NCBI GenBank assembly: GCA_002690925.1
Contig: NZGD01000136.1
Location: 1-58,412, forward strand
Source: Rhodopirellula sp.
GTDB lineage: Bacteria; Planctomycetota; Planctomycetia; Pirellulales; Pirellulaceae
DNA: 58,412 nt
Reading direction: 5' to 3'
The notes beneath the pieces are model-generated. The model was not told where the DNA came from. It was given only the letters and a program-made list of their open reading frames with translations, and ran no database searches. Below are positions 55,278 to 58,412 of the stretch, piece by piece (position 1 is the first letter of the stretch; each line of letters begins with the position of its first letter). Position numbers and translations under genes: made by a program.

Positions 55278-56180
55278 ATGCGCATTCTGGATCTCATCAC
55301 ACCGAAGGATCTTTCTCGGGTAGCCAAGCTTCAAATACTGGCCCGGCAGGTCGTCGAGGGACTTTGCTCGGGACGGCACCGATCCCCGCACAAGGGTTTC
55401 AGCGTCGAATTCAAAGAGCACCGGCCGTACGTCCGTGGTGACGAACTGAGCGACATTGATTGGAAAGTGTTCGCAAAAAGCGACCGGTTGTATATCCGAG
55501 AATTTGAAGAAGATACCAATCTGCGTTGCACCTTGGTTGTCGACCGCAGTGGATCCATGCGATACCGGGGCGAACGCTCCGAGGGTCGCAGCAAGTATGA
55601 ATATGCACAACAACTTGCTGCCTCACTTGCGTACCTGATGCTCGGCCAGCAGGATACGGTTGGACTGATTACTTTCGATGATGACTTACGGGACCAGTTG
55701 CCCGCACGCAGCCGACCATCACACCTGCAGGCATTGCTTTCAGCTTTAGCAATCGATAGCAGCAAGCGTGAAACAGACCTTGGTGGCGTATTTAGAAAAA
55801 TTGCCTCAAAGCTTGGGCGACGTGGACTGGTCATCATCATTTCTGATGCAATGGGTGACACAAGTTCAATCTCGCGGTCTCTGGCACACATCAGGAGCTC
55901 GAAACACGAAGTGCTGTTTTTCCAAATCATGGATCCTGACGAGGTTGATTTTCCGTTCTCCGGACGGATTCAATTCCGTGATCTTGAACAAGCCGAAAAC
56001 GAACACACCGTCGAAGCAGTCTCGATCAGAGAAGCCTACCTGAGTCGTCTACGCGAGCACGAAGAAAAACTTCGCGCTGCCTGCCGAACCAACAAGGTTG
56101 ATTTAATTCGTTTGACAACGGATCGCCCCTTTGCCGATGCGTTACACGAATACTTGGCATTGCGGAGGAGATTGAGATGA
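55278..56180 (+). CDS. DUF58 (VWA-like) protein
   Basis: This 300-residue protein of the DUF58 family lacks membrane segments. The N-terminal core has the signature HKGFSVEFKEHRPYVRGDEL and IDWKVFAKSDRLYIREFE (about 38-76). A VWA-type domain follows, with D89-R-S-G-S93-M as the metal site and IIISDAMGD as a later strand. DUF58 proteins usually lie between a MoxR ATPase and BatA-like proteins. The next gene, starting at 56177, overlaps it as ATGA and is BatA-like, which fits. The start ATG at 55278 is weakly supported by AGAAG. It is divergent from the tandem MoxR gene, which may supply the ATPase. Confidence 0.93.
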   Translation: MRILDLITPKDLSRVAKLQILARQVVEGLCSGRHRSPHKGFSVEFKEHRPYVRGDELSDIDWKVFAKSDRLYIREFEEDTNLRCTLVVDRSGSMRYRGERSEGRSKYEYAQQLAASLAYLMLGQQDTVGLITFDDDLRDQLPARSRPSHLQALLSALAIDSSKRETDLGGVFRKIASKLGRRGLVIIISDAMGDTSSISRSLAHIRSSKHEVLFFQIMDPDEVDFPFSGRIQFRDLEQAENEHTVEAVSIREAYLSRLREHEEKLRAACRTNKVDLIRLTTDRPFADALHEYLALRRRLR

Positions 56181-58412
56181 CACTGCTCAATGGCCTCCTT
56201 GCCTTCGGCGCGCTCGCGTTCACGATACCGCTTGCAATTCACCTGTTATTCCGTAGTCGTTTCAAGACGGTTGACTGGGGTGCCATGCACTTGCTGGACA
56301 CGGTGGTCCGCGTCAATCGGCGACGAATTCAACTACTGCATTTGCTATTACTTTTACTAAGATGCCTCTTGCCAGTCCTGCTGGCACTTTGTCTTGCACG
56401 CCCTATTTTGACAGGATTCCAAACGCTACCGGGGGATGCTCCTCAATCGCTAATCATTGCCATTGATGACAGCCGCAGCATGTCAGCCCGCGACGGGGGC
56501 GAGACAGGTATGTCACGGATGGGACGTCTGCAACAGGCTTTGAACGCCATTGTTGGTGGATTATCGAGACGGGACGAGATCATTCTCATACGTGCCAGTG
56601 ATGTCGGGTCACCGGCCGCTTCCATGGGTGTGCAGGAGGCGTTGCGGCAGATCAAAATGCTGAAAACCGAATATGGTCCAGTCGATCTGGATCGACTGGT
56701 CCGTGCCGCGGTCGAGGCTTCTGACGAGAGCTCGCATCCACAACGCCGTGTAATCATCGCATCCGACTTCCAAAGTCAAATGGTACACAGCGGTGTGCTT
56801 GAATCGCTGGAACGCATGGCCACTTCACTTTCCGCCATGACCATTCGCCCGGTAATCAGTTTTTTAAATTTTGGACAGGACTCCGAACAACTGGCAAACG
56901 TGTCAGTGGACTCGATTGACATTGAATCGCCCGCCGTTGTGGCAGGCCGCAATGCCCGCTATACCGCACGCATTCGCAGCTCCAGTGATACCCCAGCTCG
57001 CGACCTCCGACTCGTCTGGTCCGTCGATGGACAAATGCTGGAACCTCGCACCGTCACCATTCCCCCTCGATCCAGCATTACATCTCAGCTTACGAGAAAT
57101 ATTGAACAGGTGGGCGTGCACGAGCTAAGCCTGTTGGTTGAACACAGTGATGCCTTACTATCCGACAATCGACGCTCCATTGCAGTTGATGTGATTCGCG
57201 AGGTCTCAGTGCTACTAGTCGACGGACTCCCTAGCGACAAACCACTCGAGGGTGAGACCGACTACCTTGCGATCGCACTCAGCCCCTTTGCGTTTGGTGG
57301 ACAGGATCAACCCGATGCCGTGCGCACTTCAGTGATTGAGCCAGAACAGTTGGTAAACGAACTGAACGAGCAAACTCCTGACGTGATCATCATGGCGAAT
57401 GTCGCAAGCATTGAAGGCGAGTCGCGGCAGCGGATTTCAGAATTTGTGAATGATGGCGGCAGCCTGATCCTGTTTGATGGTGATCAGGTCAACGCTGACT
57501 CTTACAACACACCTTGGGAATCCAACGGGACGACATGGGCCTTGCCAGCACAGCTTGGAGAAATAGCTGGCGAGCCCACGGATGCAAGCGGTCAACTCGC
57601 GAGCGAGGAACCGCCCCCGTTGCCAATTGGAAATGCAAATCCGCTTTACACACCTTGGAATCTTCTCGGCACAGAAGATCAACGACCATTTGCCGACGTC
57701 GAAATTTATCGATACCGAAAGCTGACTCCCAACCGAGTCGCCAATCTCGAATTGGACAACGATACTGCGGACGGTCCTGGGCCAGATGCAACCTCCGCAA
57801 ATACGTCCGGAGCAGAGACAAACACCGTTACAAATTTATTGACGATGGCAAACGGCGATCCCATCGCTGTCTCGGGACGACGTGGTAAAGGACGAGTGCT
57901 GCAGTTCGCAATTCCCTGCAATACTGCATGGTCCTCGCTTCCCATGCGACTGGTTTACCTGCCGATGGTACAACAACTTGTTCTTGACTTGGCGGGCTCG
58001 CGTAAACAGACAACCTTGGATGTGGGCAGCGGCTTCTCCGTCTCCTTGGATGAATTTGTGTCAGCAACCACCTCTCCTCAGCCCAAAAAAGCGGAAGGCA
58101 GTCCCTCACTCGAAGACGACCAGACGAATGCAAGCGTCACGTACAGCGTCGAATACGCCGGAGAACCTGAAGAACTCATCGAAAACATTGAGGAAGGCGA
58201 CAGCGAACTGTTGATTCCATCAACTCAGAGGGGTGGTACTTACATCTTTCGAAAAACGTTATCTCAAAAGGCGGGTAGCCCCGAGATCAGTTCGACACTT
58301 CGAGTCGTCGAAGTACCGTCGACTGAATCAAAGCTGCGAGATGTAGAGGCAGCCAGATTAGCCACTGCTGCTGATTTGATCGACGCCAATATCTACACGG
58401 ATAGGCAGGAAC
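56177..58412 (+). CDS. BatA-like membrane protein with VWA domain, N-terminal part
   Basis: At least 745 codons, open to the right edge. It starts with the BatA N-terminal domain (PF07584 type): MTLLNGLLAFGALAFTIPL (helix 1), HLLFRSRFKTVDWGAMHLL, and a second helix (about residues 52-75). The VWA domain has the metal site D97-D-S-R-S101 and continues to about residue 240. It is followed by Ig-like and glutamine-amidotransferase-fold-like segments (ISEFVNDGGSLILFDG, about 420-440; RGKGRVLQFAIPC, about 570-582). BatA-type proteins are named after a proposed role in aerotolerance; the function is still unclear. GGAGGAG precedes the ATG, which overlaps the DUF58 stop as ATGA. Confidence 0.92.
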   Translation, partial: MTLLNGLLAFGALAFTIPLAIHLLFRSRFKTVDWGAMHLLDTVVRVNRRRIQLLHLLLLLLRCLLPVLLALCLARPILTGFQTLPGDAPQSLIIAIDDSRSMSARDGGETGMSRMGRLQQALNAIVGGLSRRDEIILIRASDVGSPAASMGVQEALRQIKMLKTEYGPVDLDRLVRAAVEASDESSHPQRRVIIASDFQSQMVHSGVLESLERMATSLSAMTIRPVISFLNFGQDSEQLANVSVDSIDIESPAVVAGRNARYTARIRSSSDTPARDLRLVWSVDGQMLEPRTVTIPPRSSITSQLTRNIEQVGVHELSLLVEHSDALLSDNRRSIAVDVIREVSVLLVDGLPSDKPLEGETDYLAIALSPFAFGGQDQPDAVRTSVIEPEQLVNELNEQTPDVIIMANVASIEGESRQRISEFVNDGGSLILFDGDQVNADSYNTPWESNGTTWALPAQLGEIAGEPTDASGQLASEEPPPLPIGNANPLYTPWNLLGTEDQRPFADVEIYRYRKLTPNRVANLELDNDTADGPGPDATSANTSGAETNTVTNLLTMANGDPIAVSGRRGKGRVLQFAIPCNTAWSSLPMRLVYLPMVQQLVLDLAGSRKQTTLDVGSGFSVSLDEFVSATTSPQPKKAEGSPSLEDDQTNASVTYSVEYAGEPEELIENIEEGDSELLIPSTQRGGTYIFRKTLSQKAGSPEISSTLRVVEVPSTESKLRDVEAARLATAADLIDANIYTDRQE

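Noticed and set aside
55331-55930. A 199-codon frame antisense to the DUF58 gene
   Set aside because: It overlaps conserved DUF58 and VWA motifs on the other strand; its Ser/Arg-rich translation is typical of a shadow frame.

Overview
The window looks like a chromosomal segment of a marine planctomycete, most likely Pirellulaceae-like (Rhodopirellula and relatives). This is inferred from gene content: two formylglycine sulfatases, a BNR sialidase-like protein, three Gfo/Idh/MocA oxidoreductases (two with Tat signals), a ThuA protein, DUF1573, DUF58 and BatA-type proteins, a four-PAS hybrid histidine kinase, and large TPR proteins known only as hypotheticals. Intergenic gaps are long, many starts are non-ATG, and coupled genes repeatedly overlap by 1 to 4 nt (ATGA, TGATG). 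I see no rRNA, tRNA, CRISPR array, insertion sequence or prophage.

Layout. 1-429: N-terminal part of a sulfatase running off the left edge. 662-6191 (-): a coupled set of sialidase-like protein, large TPR protein and small TPR protein. 6837-8513: small membrane protein and an acyltransferase-3. 8976-13387 (-): ATP-type PEP carboxykinase (pckA), then DUF1573, Maf and tandem-DUF3467 genes. 13742-19365 (-): a four-gene membrane/ABC cluster. 20153-24859: membrane-anchored protein, TauE/SafE permease with a MalK-like ATPase, and exported MsrB. 25372-34212 (+): dipeptidyl peptidase IV, threonine aldolase, sulfatase, peroxiredoxin, an unknown protein and a Tat oxidoreductase. 34396-48026 (mostly -): Tat oxidoreductase, a D-aminoacylase/beta-lactamase-like fusion, Sua5-type enzyme, ThuA protein, hybrid kinase and a cytoplasmic oxidoreductase. 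48272-51072 (+): anchored protein and UvrD-type helicase.

The right end (51133-58412) is the most interesting part. A leftward pair encodes a protein with two very similar MoxR-type AAA+ modules in one chain plus a VWA protein, overlapping by ATGA. This resembles RavA/ViaA, but with a duplicated ATPase. Divergent from it is a DUF58-BatA pair, also ATGA-coupled, whose usual single MoxR partner is not beside it. Together they form a compact AAA+/VWA locus and are my best candidate for an undescribed system.

The other unusual points are the 953-codon two-enzyme fusion (36473-39322), which lacks the usual first metal-binding HxH motif, and the membrane cluster at 13742-19365. Functions come from motif recognition by eye; no database search was possible.
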